From: Sphingomonas pituitosa NBRC 102491
GTDB taxonomy: Bacteria > Pseudomonadota > Alphaproteobacteria > Sphingomonadales > Sphingomonadaceae
Assembly (NCBI RefSeq): GCF_001598435.1
Contig: NZ_BCYY01000001.1
Coordinates: 186,001 to 250,000 of the forward strand
DNA: 64,000 bases
Direction: 5' to 3'
The position numbers were made by a program, and so were the translations under genes. The first letter of the stretch is position 1, and every line of letters starts with the position of its first letter. Positions 45,122 to 54,828 of the stretch are shown here, in pieces. The notes beneath the pieces are model-generated. The model was not told the DNA's origin. It saw nothing but the letters and a program-made list of their open reading frames with translations, and made no database searches.

Positions 45122-47173
45122 ATGGCCGATCCACACCCGTTCTTCGCCCTCCATCGCCACGGCATGATCCGTGCGGGCGTCTGCACGCCCGTCGGCACCG
45201 TCGCCGATCCCGCCGCCAATGCCCGCGCGACGATCGCGCTGGCACGCCAGGGCGATGCCGCCGGCGCGGACATCCTGGTCTTCCCGGAACTCAACGTCAC
45301 CAGCTACGCGATCGACGACCTGCACCTGCAGGATGCGATCCTGGCCTCCACGCTGGCGGGCATCGCCGCCATCGTCGAGGCGAGCCGCGACCTGAAGCCG
45401 GTGCTGCTGGTCGGCGCCGCGCTGCAACGGAACGGAAGGCTCTACAACTGCGCCGTCGCCATCGCCCGCGGCCGCATTCTGGGCGTAGTGCCGAAGACCT
45501 ATCTGCCCAATTACCGCGAATATTACGAGAAGCGCTGGTTCGCTTCGGGTTCGGGCCTGCGCGATCTCAGCATCACGGTTGCCGGGCAGACGGTGCCCTT
45601 CGGCCCCGATCTGCTGTTCGCCGCCGAGGACCTGGCGGACTTTGTCTTCCATATCGAGATCTGTGAGGATTACTGGGCACCGCAGCCCCCCTCCACCGAA
45701 GGGGCGATGGCCGGCGCGCTGGTGCTGTGCAACCTTTCCGCCTCGAACATCGTGATCGGCAAGGGCCGCGAGCGCGAACTGCTTTGCGCGTCGCAGAGTT
45801 CGCGGACGATCTCGGCCTATCTCTATTCCGCTTCCGGGCCCGGCGAGAGCACCACCGATCTCGCCTGGGACGGCCAGGGCCTGATCTATGAGTTCGGCGA
45901 GAAGCTGGCCGGCTCGCAGCGCTTCGAGCTGGCCGACGCGATCACCTATGCCGATCTCGACCTCGAGCGGCTGCGGCTGGAGCGGATGCGCGACGGCACG
46001 TTCAACGACAATGCCCGCAACGCCGGCATGCCCGAGACGCGCTTTCGCCGGATTGCCTTTGCGCACCAGCCCGATTTCGCCGATCGCGGCCTGATGCGGC
46101 CGCTGCGCCGCTTCCCCTTCGTGCCCAATACGCCGGCAGCGCTGGAAGAGGATTGCTACGAGGCGTTCAACATCCAGGTGGAAGGCCTGCGCCAGCGCCT
46201 CGCCTCGACCAAGAGCAAGACGCTCGTCATCGGCATCTCGGGCGGGCTCGATTCCACCCATGCGCTGATCGTCGCCGCCAAGGCGATGGACCGGCTGGGC
46301 CGTCCGCGCACCGACATTCTCGGCTACACCATGCCCGGCTTCGCGACGAGCGAGGGCACCAGGTCCAACGCCTGGGCGCTGATGCGCGCGATCGGCATCA
46401 CCGCCGCCGAGATCGACATTCGGCCGACCGCGCGGCAGATGCTCGCCGATATCGGTCACCCGTTCGCCAGCGGCGAGCCGGTGTATGACGTGACGTTCGA
46501 GAACGTCCAGGCGGGCCTGCGCACCGATTACCTGTTCCGCCTGGCCAATCGCAACAGCGGCTTCGTGCTCGGCACCGGCGATCTTTCGGAGCTCGCGCTG
46601 GGCTGGTCCACCTACGGCGTCGGCGACCAGATGAGCCATTACGGCGTCAATGCCGGTGTGCCGAAGACGCTGATCCAGTATCTGATCCGCTGGAGCTTGG
46701 AGAGCGGGCAGTTCGACGGCGAGGCCGCGACGGTGCTGCTCTCGATCCTCGATACCGAGATTTCGCCCGAACTCGTCCCGGCCGATGCCGACGGCAAGAT
46801 GCAGAGCACGCAGGACCGGATCGGCCCGTACGAACTGCACGATTTCTTCCTGCACCACATCGCGCGCTTCGGGCTCAAGCCGTCCAAGGTGGCGTTCCTC
46901 GCCTGGCACGCGTGGAAGGATGCCGAGGCGGGGCTGTGGCCGATCGGCTTCCCGGCGGAAGGGCGCAACGCGTACGCGCTGGAGACGATTGCGAAGTGGC
47001 TGGAAACCTTCCTGTTCCGCTTCTTCCAGATCAGCCAGTTCAAGCGCTCGGCGCTTCCCAACGGGCCGAAGGTTTCGGGCGCTGCCGCGCTCAGCCCCCG
47101 CGGGGACTGGCGCGCGCCGTCGGACAGCGTCGCGACCGCCTGGATCGAGGAACTACGCGCCGCCCTGCCCTGA
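45122..47173 (+). CDS. nadE: Glutamine-dependent NAD+ synthetase
   Basis: A 683-aa two-domain enzyme. The N-terminal nitrilase-type glutaminase has Glu56 ([10 protein letters not shown]), Lys125 (VPKTYLPNY) and Cys181 (HIEICEDYW). The C-terminal ATP-pyrophosphatase domain has [12 protein letters not shown] and [16 protein letters not shown]. It adenylates nicotinate adenine dinucleotide and amidates it with glutamine-derived ammonia. The ATG chosen has AGGAA 7 bases before it; the frame stays open for about 70 codons upstream through the structured leader, but that part is not family-like. A strong AGGAGGAGG 75 bases upstream heads a possible 20-codon TTG ORF (45051 to 45113). Confidence 0.94.
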   Translation: MADPHPFFALHRHGMIRAGVCTPVGTVADPAANARATIALARQGDAAGADILVFPELNVTSYAIDDLHLQDAILASTLAGIAAIVEASRDLKPVLLVGAALQRNGRLYNCAVAIARGRILGVVPKTYLPNYREYYEKRWFASGSGLRDLSITVAGQTVPFGPDLLFAAEDLADFVFHIEICEDYWAPQPPSTEGAMAGALVLCNLSASNIVIGKGRERELLCASQSSRTISAYLYSASGPGESTTDLAWDGQGLIYEFGEKLAGSQRFELADAITYADLDLERLRLERMRDGTFNDNARNAGMPETRFRRIAFAHQPDFADRGLMRPLRRFPFVPNTPAALEEDCYEAFNIQVEGLRQRLASTKSKTLVIGISGGLDSTHALIVAAKAMDRLGRPRTDILGYTMPGFATSEGTRSNAWALMRAIGITAAEIDIRPTARQMLADIGHPFASGEPVYDVTFENVQAGLRTDYLFRLANRNSGFVLGTGDLSELALGWSTYGVGDQMSHYGVNAGVPKTLIQYLIRWSLESGQFDGEAATVLLSILDTEISPELVPADADGKMQSTQDRIGPYELHDFFLHHIARFGLKPSKVAFLAWHAWKDAEAGLWPIGFPAEGRNAYALETIAKWLETFLFRFFQISQFKRSALPNGPKVSGAAALSPRGDWRAPSDSVATAWIEELRAALP

Positions 47174-47179
47174 GCGCGC

Positions 47180-48781
47180 TCAGCGGCGGGCGACCGCGCG
47201 GATCCTGCGCAGCAGTTCCTGCGATTCGAACGGCTTGCGCAGCACGGTGACGTTGGGCGTGGCGATCGCGTCCAGCTTGTTCGAATCCGCGAAGCCGGTG
47301 ATGAGGATCACCGGCAGCTGCGGATCGGAGGCCGCGACCTGGGTCGCGACTTCGCTGCCGCTCAGCTCGGGCATGGCGAAATCGACGACCAGCGCGTCGA
47401 AGCGCCTGGTCTGCACCAGCGCCACGCCGGCGCTCCCGTCGGCGGCTTCCTCCACCGTCGCGCCCGCGGTCCGCAGCATTTCGGCGAGCGACGCGCGGAC
47501 ATGGGGATCGTCATCCACCAGCGCGATCGTCTTGCCCGCCAGGCTGACGCGTTCGTCACGAGCGGCATCGTCCTGCACGTCGCGGCGCGGCTCCATCGTC
47601 GCGAGCGGCAGCAGCAGGGTGATCTCGGTGCCCTGGCCGGGTGTGCTGTCGATCAGCAAGGTGCCGCCCGATTGGCGCAGCACGCCGAACGCCATCGAAA
47701 GCCCCATGCCGGTGCCCCGGCCGACGCCCTTGGTGGAGAAGAACGGCTCCACCGCGCGCGCCGCCACCTCCGGCGGCATGCCCAGGCCCGTGTCGGCGAC
47801 CCGCAGCGCCACATAGTCGCCCATCGGGAGCTCGGGTGCGACCTTGCCGCTGCGCAGCTCCGCCGAAATCGTCAGCACGCCGCCTTCCGGCATCGCATCG
47901 CGGGCGTTGAACGCAAGGTTCAGTACCGCCAGCTCGAGCTGCAACGCATCGGTCTGGACGTTCCACACCGGGTCGATCCGGTCGATGCGGACGCGGCTGA
48001 GCGGCGCGACGGCGCGCTCGACCAGTCCCGCCATGCCGTCGATCAGTTCCGCCAGCCGCACCGACTTCACGTCCAGCCGCTGCTTGCTCGAAAAGGCGAG
48101 AAGCTGGCCGGTGAGCTGGCGCCCGCGCTCTACCGCATCGAGCGCGCTGGACGTCCAGCGGATGACGCGATCGGCATCGTCGGGCTTGCGGGCGACCAGC
48201 TCCAGATTTCCCGCGATCGCCTGCAGCAGGTTATTGAAATCATGCGCTATTCCACCAGTGAGCTGCCCTACCGCCTCCAGCTTCTGCGCCTGCAGCAGCG
48301 CCGCTTCGACATTCTCGCGCTGGGCCACCTCGGTCTTGAGCTCGGCAAGGGCGGCGTCGCGCTCGGCGACCATCGCGGCGAGCTCGCCATTGGCTTCCTT
48401 GAGCTTTTCCGACGAGGGGATGCGCACCAGCAGCGGCAGCAACGGCCAGAGCAGCGCCGCCGTCGTCACCGATGCGACCGCCGTGGCCAGCTTGATCACC
48501 GCCTCCAGCCCGTAGAGCGGATAGAACAAGGTGACCACGCCCATCACATGGGTCATCCCGCAGGCGAGGATGAACAGCGCGAAGCACCAGAACACCCAGC
48601 CGAAGGCAAGATCCCTGCGACTGCGCACCAGCGCCACCAGCGCGATCGGAATGGAGAAATAGGCCAGCGCGATCAGCGTGTCGGCGATGACATGGGTCCA
48701 CAGCAACTGCGGCTGCCACAAGAGGCAATAGCCGTGCGGCGAGTAATTGCCGCTCCAGAAGGCTGCAAACAGGCTTTCCAT
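47180..48781 (-). CDS. Hybrid histidine kinase with ethylene-receptor-type membrane sensor
   Basis: A 533-aa protein. Residues 20-110 form three membrane helices with HVIADTLIALAYFSIPIALV and FILACGMTHVMG. These match plant ETR1 at each copper/ethylene-site residue with a constant offset of 9: Asp34, Tyr41, Ile44, Pro45, Ile71, Cys74, His78 against Asp25, Tyr32, Ile35, Pro36, Ile62, Cys65, His69. A coiled coil, HisKA (GGIAHDFNNLL, His180), HATPase (GLGMP, GTGMGLSMA) and a C-terminal receiver (Asp467 in VVDFAMPE, Lys in LRKPFES) follow. It may bind Cu(I), and ethylene or another small ligand. It has no cognate regulator adjacent; 6 bases separate it from the convergent nadE. Confidence 0.88.
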   Translation of the reverse strand: MESLFAAFWSGNYSPHGYCLLWQPQLLWTHVIADTLIALAYFSIPIALVALVRSRRDLAFGWVFWCFALFILACGMTHVMGVVTLFYPLYGLEAVIKLATAVASVTTAALLWPLLPLLVRIPSSEKLKEANGELAAMVAERDAALAELKTEVAQRENVEAALLQAQKLEAVGQLTGGIAHDFNNLLQAIAGNLELVARKPDDADRVIRWTSSALDAVERGRQLTGQLLAFSSKQRLDVKSVRLAELIDGMAGLVERAVAPLSRVRIDRIDPVWNVQTDALQLELAVLNLAFNARDAMPEGGVLTISAELRSGKVAPELPMGDYVALRVADTGLGMPPEVAARAVEPFFSTKGVGRGTGMGLSMAFGVLRQSGGTLLIDSTPGQGTEITLLLPLATMEPRRDVQDDAARDERVSLAGKTIALVDDDPHVRASLAEMLRTAGATVEEAADGSAGVALVQTRRFDALVVDFAMPELSGSEVATQVAASDPQLPVILITGFADSNKLDAIATPNVTVLRKPFESQELLRRIRAVARR

Positions 48782-48854
48782 CCGTCCCCCTGCCGCCGGC
48801 CGCTAGCCGACAGAAAATTACGCTTTCACTAGCCCATGCGAATGAGAAGCGGAA

Positions 48855-49385
48855 CTAAGGAAAAAACCCGGTAAGGCCCGAAAGATCGTCGGGAGAGTTG
48901 ATGTTCGCGATCGGCGGCGCCCAATCGATTGCCGCAGCGCCGGCATGGGCCGCCCACGCCTGCATCGATGCGCGCGCGCCCGCCGCGAAATAGGCGTCGC
49001 ACACCGGGGCAAGCACTGCTTCCCAGATGCCCAGCACGGGCAGTTGCGCGACGAAACACGACCCCGCGCTCCCCGCCAGCCTTGCCAGCAGCGCCTGCGG
49101 CAACAACGGGGTGTCGCACGGTGCCAGCAGCACGCGCGCCGCGCCCCGCGATGCCGCCGCGTGCAGCGCCGCGTTGAGCCCGCCGAGCGGCCCCAGCCCG
49201 CCCCGCGGCCGATCCGGCACGCCGCCCTCGCCGGACCGCCCGCACAGGATCAAGCCGTCGCAATGGGGCGCAAGCTGCGCTGCCACATGGTCGATCAGCG
49301 CGCGGCCGTCGAAGCGGGCCAGCGCCTTGTCCGATCCGAAACGGCGGGCCTCCCCGCCCGCCAGAATGGCGCCCAGCGGCTTCAT
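48855..49385 (-). CDS. mobA: Molybdenum cofactor guanylyltransferase
   Basis: A 176-aa nucleotidyltransferase that adds GMP to molybdopterin. The start motif ILAGGEARRFGSDKALARFDG and LGGLNAALHAAA, LLAPCDTPLLP and a C-terminal INSPDDL fit MobA. Its ATG overlaps the end of fdhD by 4 nt, so both belong to one transcript. The cofactor product fits the oxidoreductase encoded divergently. Catalytic residues look intact. Confidence 0.9.
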   Translation of the reverse strand: MKPLGAILAGGEARRFGSDKALARFDGRALIDHVAAQLAPHCDGLILCGRSGEGGVPDRPRGGLGPLGGLNAALHAAASRGAARVLLAPCDTPLLPQALLARLAGSAGSCFVAQLPVLGIWEAVLAPVCDAYFAAGARASMQAWAAHAGAAAIDWAPPIANINSPDDLSGLTGFFP

Positions 49386-50131
49386 GGGACCAGCTGCAAC
49401 AAGGCGTCGGACCGCACCAGCGCGGCGAGGCGCAGCCCGGCCCCGCGTGCCCGCTCCGCCGCCAGCGCCGTCGGTGCCGAGATCGCGGCGAGCAGCGGGC
49501 AGCCGGCAAGCACCGCCTTTTCCACCAGTTCGAACGAGCAGCGCGCGCTGATCAACGCAAACCCCCCGTCCCAGCCCAGCCGCTGCCGCGCCATCGCCCC
49601 CACCAGCTTGTCGAAGGCGTTGTGACGGCCGACGTCCTCACGCACCAGGCGGATGTCTCCATCCGCCGAGCAGAGCGCCGCTGCATGGGCCGCGCCCGTC
49701 GCGCGATTGAGCGGCTGGTGGTCGCGCAGCGCCCCGGCGGCCCGGAAGATCGCCGCAGGGGTCGCGATGCTCTCCACCTGCACCGTCGGCAGCGGTCGCA
49801 ATGCCGCTTCCAGATTGTCGATACCGCACAAGCCGCAGCTGGAATCCGTCGTCCGATGGCGCACGCGCTCGATCACGGTTGCCGGGTCGGCGAGCGTCAC
49901 CCGCAGCACCACGCCGCGCTCGACCTGGTGGCTATCTACCTCGACCGCCTCCCCCAGCCGCTCCGCCGCGACGAACCCGGTCGCGAAATCCTCCAGGTCG
50001 GTGGGCGTCGCCATCATCACGGCATAGCCCAAACCGTTGATTTCGATGGCGACCGGCACTTCCGCGATCAGGCTGCGTTGAAGCCGGGTCTCCGACCCGT
50101 CGGGCGTCACGCGATCGAACCAAATTTCCAT
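49382..50131 (-). CDS. fdhD: Formate dehydrogenase accessory sulfurtransferase
   Basis: A 249-aa protein that transfers sulfur to the molybdenum cofactor of formate-dehydrogenase-type enzymes. The essential cysteines are in SSCGLCGID (Cys99, Cys102), and LVREDVGRHNAFDKLVG, ARCSFELVEKA and PTALAAERARG are typical. The ATG at MEIWFDRV is set by family length; a huge open frame upstream runs antisense across the oxidoreductase gene and is not coding. It is divergent from that oxidoreductase by 66 bases, and overlaps mobA by 4 nt. Confidence 0.94.
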   Translation of the reverse strand: MEIWFDRVTPDGSETRLQRSLIAEVPVAIEINGLGYAVMMATPTDLEDFATGFVAAERLGEAVEVDSHQVERGVVLRVTLADPATVIERVRHRTTDSSCGLCGIDNLEAALRPLPTVQVESIATPAAIFRAAGALRDHQPLNRATGAAHAAALCSADGDIRLVREDVGRHNAFDKLVGAMARQRLGWDGGFALISARCSFELVEKAVLAGCPLLAAISAPTALAAERARGAGLRLAALVRSDALLQLVP

Positions 50132-50197
50132 GGGTTCAGGATAGGCGGGCGACTTTCGCGGGTATAGGGAAAAGGCAAGGTTTGAAGGAGCGTGGCG

Positions 50198-52459
50198 ATG
50201 GCCCGGGCGAAAGACGGAACGATCCATTATGCAGGGGCCGAAGGCGGCTGGGGCTCGATGCGCGGCATGGCGCTCGTCGCCGGCGCCGAGCGCCCGAGCG
50301 CCGACGCGCTGAAGACGCTCGCCCGCCAGAACAAGCCCGGCGGCATGATGTGCACCTCCTGCGCCTGGACCAAGCCGGCCAAGCCGCACATGTTCGAATT
50401 CTGCGAGAACGGCGCCAAGGCGACCCTGTGGGACCTCACCACCCGCCGCGCGACGCCCGAGTTCTTCGCCCAGCACACCCTCACCGAGCTGAAGGGCTGG
50501 AGCGACTACGATCTCGAACAGGCCGGCCGCCTGACCAATCCGATGCGCTACGACCGCGCGACCGACAAATACCTCCCCTGCACCTGGGACGAAGCCTATC
50601 ACGCGATCGGCAAGAAGCTGCGCGGCTATGATCCCAAGCGCACGATCTTCTACGCATCGGGCAAGGCCAGCCTGGAGACAAGCTATGCCTGGGCGCTGTT
50701 CGCCCGGCTGTACGGCCACAACAACCTGCCCGACAGTTCGAACATGTGCCACGAGACGACCTCGGTCGCGCTCAAGTCGACCATCGGGGCGCCGGTGGGC
50801 ACCTGCCTGCTCGAGGATTTCGAGCATTGCGACGCGATCTTCTTCTTCGGCCAGAACACCGGCACCAACAGCCCGCGCTTCATCCACACGCTGACCGCGG
50901 CGCGGAAGCGCGGCGCCAAGATCGTGACGTTCAACCCGATCCGCGAAAAGGGCCTGCTCGAGTTCCGCAACCCGCAGAGCATCCAGATGGTCACCGGCGG
51001 CAAGACCAAGATTTCGGACCAATATTACCAGCTGAAGCCGGGTAGCGACATCTCCGCCATGCTCGGCATCGCCAAGCATGTGCTGGCCGAGGAGGATCGC
51101 CGCGGCGGCGTGCTCGATCATGCCTTCATCGCCGAACACACGCATGGCTTCGAAGCCTTCGCCGAGAAGGTACGCGCCACCAGCTGGGAAACGATCGAGG
51201 CCGAGACCGGTCTGCCACGCGCCGACCTGATCGCCGCGGCGGAGGTATATATCGGTGCCGAGAGCGCGATCGGCATCTGGGGCATGGGCCTCACCCAGCA
51301 TGTCGGTGGCTATGACAATGTCGCGGGCGTGGTGAACCTGATGCTGCTGCGCGGGAATATCGGCCGGCTGGGCGCGGGCGTCTCGCCGGTGCGCGGCCAT
51401 TCGAACGTGCAGGGCCAGCGCACCGTCGGCATTTCGGAAAAGCCGGAACTGGTGCCGCTCGACCAGTTGTCCGAGCAGTACGGCTTCCAGCCGCCGCGCG
51501 ACGAGGGGCACACCACGGTCACCGCGTGCGAGGCGATCGCCAAGGGCGAGATCGACGCATTCCTGGGCCTGGGCGGCAATTTCCTGCGCGCCATTCCTGA
51601 CCATCGCGTGATGGAGAAGGCATGGACCGGCATGGGCCTCACCGTCCAGATCGCCACCAAGCTCAATCGCGGCCATCTGTTCTGCGGCGACACCGCCTAT
51701 CTGCTCCCCACCCTCGTCCGCTCCGAGCGCGACGTGCGCGACGGCAGCCCGCAGGTGGTGACGATGGAGGACAGTCTCAGCTGCATCCACGGCTCGATCG
51801 GCGAGGCCAAGCCTGCCTCCCCGCACCTCCAGCCCGAGATGGCGATCGTCGCCGGGATCGCCGAGGCAACGCTCGATCCGAACCCCTATGTCCCCTGGGA
51901 TGCCTGGGCAAACGACTATGCGCTGGTCCGCGACGCGATCGAGACGACCTATCCGGACAAGTTCAAGGACTTCAACCAGCGGCTGTTCACGCCGGGGGGC
52001 TTCTTCAAGGGCAACAGCGCCCGCGACCGCAACTGGCAGACCAAGAGCGGCAAGGCCGAGTTCACCGTGCCGGCGCACCTCAACGCCACCGGCTTCGCCG
52101 ATGCGGACGGCGTGTACCGGCTGATGACGCTGCGTTCTAACGACCAGTTCAACACCACCGTCTACGGCTATTCGGACCGCCTGCGCGGCATCGAGGGCAA
52201 GCGCGACGTGCTGCTGATCAGCCCTAAGGAGATGGCGCGCGCGGGCCTGAAGGAAGGCCAGCGGGTGACGCTGGTAGGCGACGAATCGGACGGCGTCGAC
52301 CGCAGGGTCGAGGGGCTGGAGGTCCTGCCCTTCAACCTGCCCGAAGGCTGTGTCGCCGGCTATTATCCGGAGCTCAACCCGCTGATCGCGCTGCGCCATC
52401 ACGACAGCGCCTCCAAGACGCCGGCGGCGAAATCGGTGCCCGTGCGCATCCGCGCCTGA
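50198..52459 (+). CDS. FdhF/YdeP family molybdopterin oxidoreductase
   Basis: A 753-aa catalytic subunit of the YdeP-like branch of formate dehydrogenase alpha proteins. The N-terminal metal-cluster-type cysteines are CTSCAW (Cys52, Cys55) and EFCENG (Cys69); SNMCHETTS (Cys184) is the likely molybdenum ligand; GGNFLRAIPD, and SNDQFNTTVYGYSDRLRG mark the cofactor domains. AAGGAG lies 7 bases before the chosen ATG; a GTG two codons earlier is less suited. No partner redox subunit is adjacent. The substrate of YdeP proteins is not settled (linked to acid resistance in E. coli), so formate is only a possibility. Divergent mobA/fdhD supply its cofactor. Confidence 0.9.
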   Translation: MARAKDGTIHYAGAEGGWGSMRGMALVAGAERPSADALKTLARQNKPGGMMCTSCAWTKPAKPHMFEFCENGAKATLWDLTTRRATPEFFAQHTLTELKGWSDYDLEQAGRLTNPMRYDRATDKYLPCTWDEAYHAIGKKLRGYDPKRTIFYASGKASLETSYAWALFARLYGHNNLPDSSNMCHETTSVALKSTIGAPVGTCLLEDFEHCDAIFFFGQNTGTNSPRFIHTLTAARKRGAKIVTFNPIREKGLLEFRNPQSIQMVTGGKTKISDQYYQLKPGSDISAMLGIAKHVLAEEDRRGGVLDHAFIAEHTHGFEAFAEKVRATSWETIEAETGLPRADLIAAAEVYIGAESAIGIWGMGLTQHVGGYDNVAGVVNLMLLRGNIGRLGAGVSPVRGHSNVQGQRTVGISEKPELVPLDQLSEQYGFQPPRDEGHTTVTACEAIAKGEIDAFLGLGGNFLRAIPDHRVMEKAWTGMGLTVQIATKLNRGHLFCGDTAYLLPTLVRSERDVRDGSPQVVTMEDSLSCIHGSIGEAKPASPHLQPEMAIVAGIAEATLDPNPYVPWDAWANDYALVRDAIETTYPDKFKDFNQRLFTPGGFFKGNSARDRNWQTKSGKAEFTVPAHLNATGFADADGVYRLMTLRSNDQFNTTVYGYSDRLRGIEGKRDVLLISPKEMARAGLKEGQRVTLVGDESDGVDRRVEGLEVLPFNLPEGCVAGYYPELNPLIALRHHDSASKTPAAKSVPVRIRA

Positions 52460-52562
52460 TATAGAAGCCGGGCAACAAACACGGTCGCCGGCTCTTGTCG
52501 GAGGCCGCGCTTGTGCTTAGGCGACGACAACGTTGACAAACGATCCGGGAGGAGAGGACGAC

Positions 52563-54782
52563 ATGAAGCGACGTACCCTGGCCCTTGCCGCGCCGCTGCT
52601 GGCGCTGGCCGCAACCACCGCCATCACCGCACCCGCGCTGGCCCAGCAGCAGGCATCGCGCCCCTGGACCAACGCCAAGCTTTCGCCCGATGCCCGCGCC
52701 AAGGCGATCCTCGCGCAGATGACCGAGGACGAGAAGCTGACGCTGGTGTTCGGCCTGTTCGGCACCGATTTCGCGCCGAAGAACTTCAAGACGCCGGCAG
52801 AGGCGCGCCCCGGCTCGGCCGGCTACATTCCCGCCATTCCGCGCCTCGGCATCCCCGCCCAGTGGCAGACCGATGCCGGCGTCGGCGTTGCGACGCAGGG
52901 CAGCGCGGTGAACAAGCGCGGTCGCACCTCGCTTCCCTCGGGCATCGCCACCGCCGCGACCTGGGATCCGGCGCTTGCCTTCAAGGGCGGCGCGATGATC
53001 GGCGCGGAAGCGCGCGCCTCGGGCTTCAACGTGATGCTCGCGGGCGGGGTGAACCTGCTGCGCGAGCCGCGCAACGGCCGCAACTTCGAATATGGCGGCG
53101 AGGATCCGCTGCTCGCCGGCACGATCGTCGGCGCGCAGATGGCGGGCATCCAGTCGAACCACATCATCTCCACCGTCAAACACTATGCGATCAACGACCA
53201 GGAGACCGATCGCAACAAGATGGACGCGGTGCTCGATCGCACCGCGGCGCGGATGAGCGACCTGCTGGCCTTCAACATCGCCATCGAAAAGGGTGATCCC
53301 GGCTCGGTGATGTGCAGCTACAACAAGGTCGACGGGCTCTGGGCCTGCGAACAGCCCTGGCTGCTCACCGACGTGCTGCGCCGCGACTGGGGCTGGAAGG
53401 GCTTCGTGATGTCGGACTGGGGCGCCACCCACTCCACCGTCGCCGCCGCCAATGCCGGCCTGGAGCAGGAATCGGGCTGGCCGTTCGACGAGCAGCCCTA
53501 TTTCCGCGAGCCGCTCAAGGCCGCGATCGTCAAGGGCGAAGTGAGCAAGGCGCGCCTCGACGAGATGGCGCACCGGATCCTCCGCTCGATGTTCGCGCAC
53601 GGCCTGTTCGATCACCCGATCACCGCCGCACCGCTCGATCTCGCCCCGGCGATGCTGAAGGCGCATGCCGACGTCACCCGCGCCGATGCAGAGGCGGGCA
53701 TCGTCCTCCTTCAGAACAAGGGCGACGTGCTGCCGCTGGCAGCCACCGCCAAGCGAATCGTCGTGATCGGCGGCCATGCCGACAAGGGCGTGCTGGCGGG
53801 CGGCGGCTCGTCGCTGGTCTATCCGGTCGGCGGCAATGCGGTACCGGGGCTCGAGCCGAAGATCTGGCCTGGCCCGGTGATGTACCACCCCTCCTCGCCG
53901 GTGGAGGCGCTGCGCCGCCAGCTGCCGGGCGCGCAGATCAGCTATGTCGACGGCACCAATCCCGCCGCCGCAGCCGCTGCGGCGAAGCAGGCCGACATCG
54001 CCGTCGTCTTCGCCACCCAGTGGGCGGGCGAGGCGTTCGACGTGTCGCTGAGCCTCACCGACAACCAGGACGCGCTGATCGACGCGGTCGCAGGCGCCAA
54101 TGCCAAGACGGTGGTCGTGCTGGAAACCGGCGGGCCGGTGCTCACCCCCTGGGCGGACAAGACCGCCGCGATCCTCGAGGCCTGGTATCCGGGCACGGCC
54201 GGCGGCGAAGCGATCGCCAACGTGCTGACCGGCAAGGTGAACCCCTCGGGCCACCTGCCCGCCAGCTTCCCGCGCAGCGTATCGCAGCTGCCCAAGCCGA
54301 GCGCCCCGAACGAGGGCGAGACCCGCTACACCGAAGGCGCGGCGGTCGGCTACAAATGGTATGACGCGAAGGGCGACAAGCCGCAGTTCGCGTTCGGCCA
54401 TGGCCTGTCCTACACCCGCTTCGCCTATTCGGGCCTGAAGGCCACCGCGCCCAAGGGCCAGGTGACCGTCAGCTTCACGCTCCGCAACACCGGCAAGCGC
54501 GCCGGCGCGGACGTGGCGCAGGTCTATGTCTCGGGCGCGGGCTGGGAAGCGCCGAAGCGGCTGGGTGCGTTCCAGAAGGTGTCGCTGGCACCGGGTGCCT
54601 CGAAGACCGTCTCGGTCACCGTCGATCCGCGCCTGCTCGCGGTGTTCGACGGCGCGGGGCACCAGTGGAAGATCGCCGGCGGCAGCTACAAGGTGCTGCT
54701 CGGCCAGTCGGCCGAGGACATCGTCGCCACCACCACCGTCACCCTGCCCGCGCGCACGCTGCCGGTGAGCTGGCACCCCTGA
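52563..54782 (+). CDS. Glycoside hydrolase family 3, beta-glucosidase-like
   Basis: A 739-aa exported enzyme with signal peptide (cleavage after APALA, residue 27). GH3 N-domain with KHYAIND (Lys206, His207), catalytic nucleophile Asp285 in FVMSDWGATH; C-domain with LLQNKGDVLPL, VVIGGHADKG, and a fibronectin-III-like end (VSFTLRNTGKRAGADVAQVYV, PKRLGAFQKV). It likely cleaves beta-glucosides or other beta-linked oligosaccharides in the periplasm. GGGAGGAGAGG precedes the ATG. Monocistronic, ended by a strong hairpin shared with the convergent oxidoreductase gene. The exact sugar specificity is not readable. Confidence 0.92.
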   Translation: MKRRTLALAAPLLALAATTAITAPALAQQQASRPWTNAKLSPDARAKAILAQMTEDEKLTLVFGLFGTDFAPKNFKTPAEARPGSAGYIPAIPRLGIPAQWQTDAGVGVATQGSAVNKRGRTSLPSGIATAATWDPALAFKGGAMIGAEARASGFNVMLAGGVNLLREPRNGRNFEYGGEDPLLAGTIVGAQMAGIQSNHIISTVKHYAINDQETDRNKMDAVLDRTAARMSDLLAFNIAIEKGDPGSVMCSYNKVDGLWACEQPWLLTDVLRRDWGWKGFVMSDWGATHSTVAAANAGLEQESGWPFDEQPYFREPLKAAIVKGEVSKARLDEMAHRILRSMFAHGLFDHPITAAPLDLAPAMLKAHADVTRADAEAGIVLLQNKGDVLPLAATAKRIVVIGGHADKGVLAGGGSSLVYPVGGNAVPGLEPKIWPGPVMYHPSSPVEALRRQLPGAQISYVDGTNPAAAAAAAKQADIAVVFATQWAGEAFDVSLSLTDNQDALIDAVAGANAKTVVVLETGGPVLTPWADKTAAILEAWYPGTAGGEAIANVLTGKVNPSGHLPASFPRSVSQLPKPSAPNEGETRYTEGAAVGYKWYDAKGDKPQFAFGHGLSYTRFAYSGLKATAPKGQVTVSFTLRNTGKRAGADVAQVYVSGAGWEAPKRLGAFQKVSLAPGASKTVSVTVDPRLLAVFDGAGHQWKIAGGSYKVLLGQSAEDIVATTTVTLPARTLPVSWHP

Positions 54783-54790
54783 TCGCCGCC

Positions 54791-54821
54791 TCCCCGCACG
54801 CCTTCACAGGGCGTGCGGGGA
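54791..54821. terminator. Shared hairpin between convergent GH3 and Gfo/Idh genes
   Basis: TCCCCGCACGCC pairs with GGCGTGCGGGGA (12 bp, 7-base loop), symmetric for both strands. No T-run on either side. It lies 8 bases after each stop codon, as expected for a bidirectional terminator. Confidence 0.6.
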
Positions 54822-54828
54822 GCGACCT

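Noticed and set aside
49382..52402. A 1006-codon reverse-strand open frame covering the YdeP-type gene and fdhD
   Set aside because: Only its last 249 codons are FdhD. The rest is antisense to the oxidoreductase, with no domain; it is a GC-rich shadow frame.
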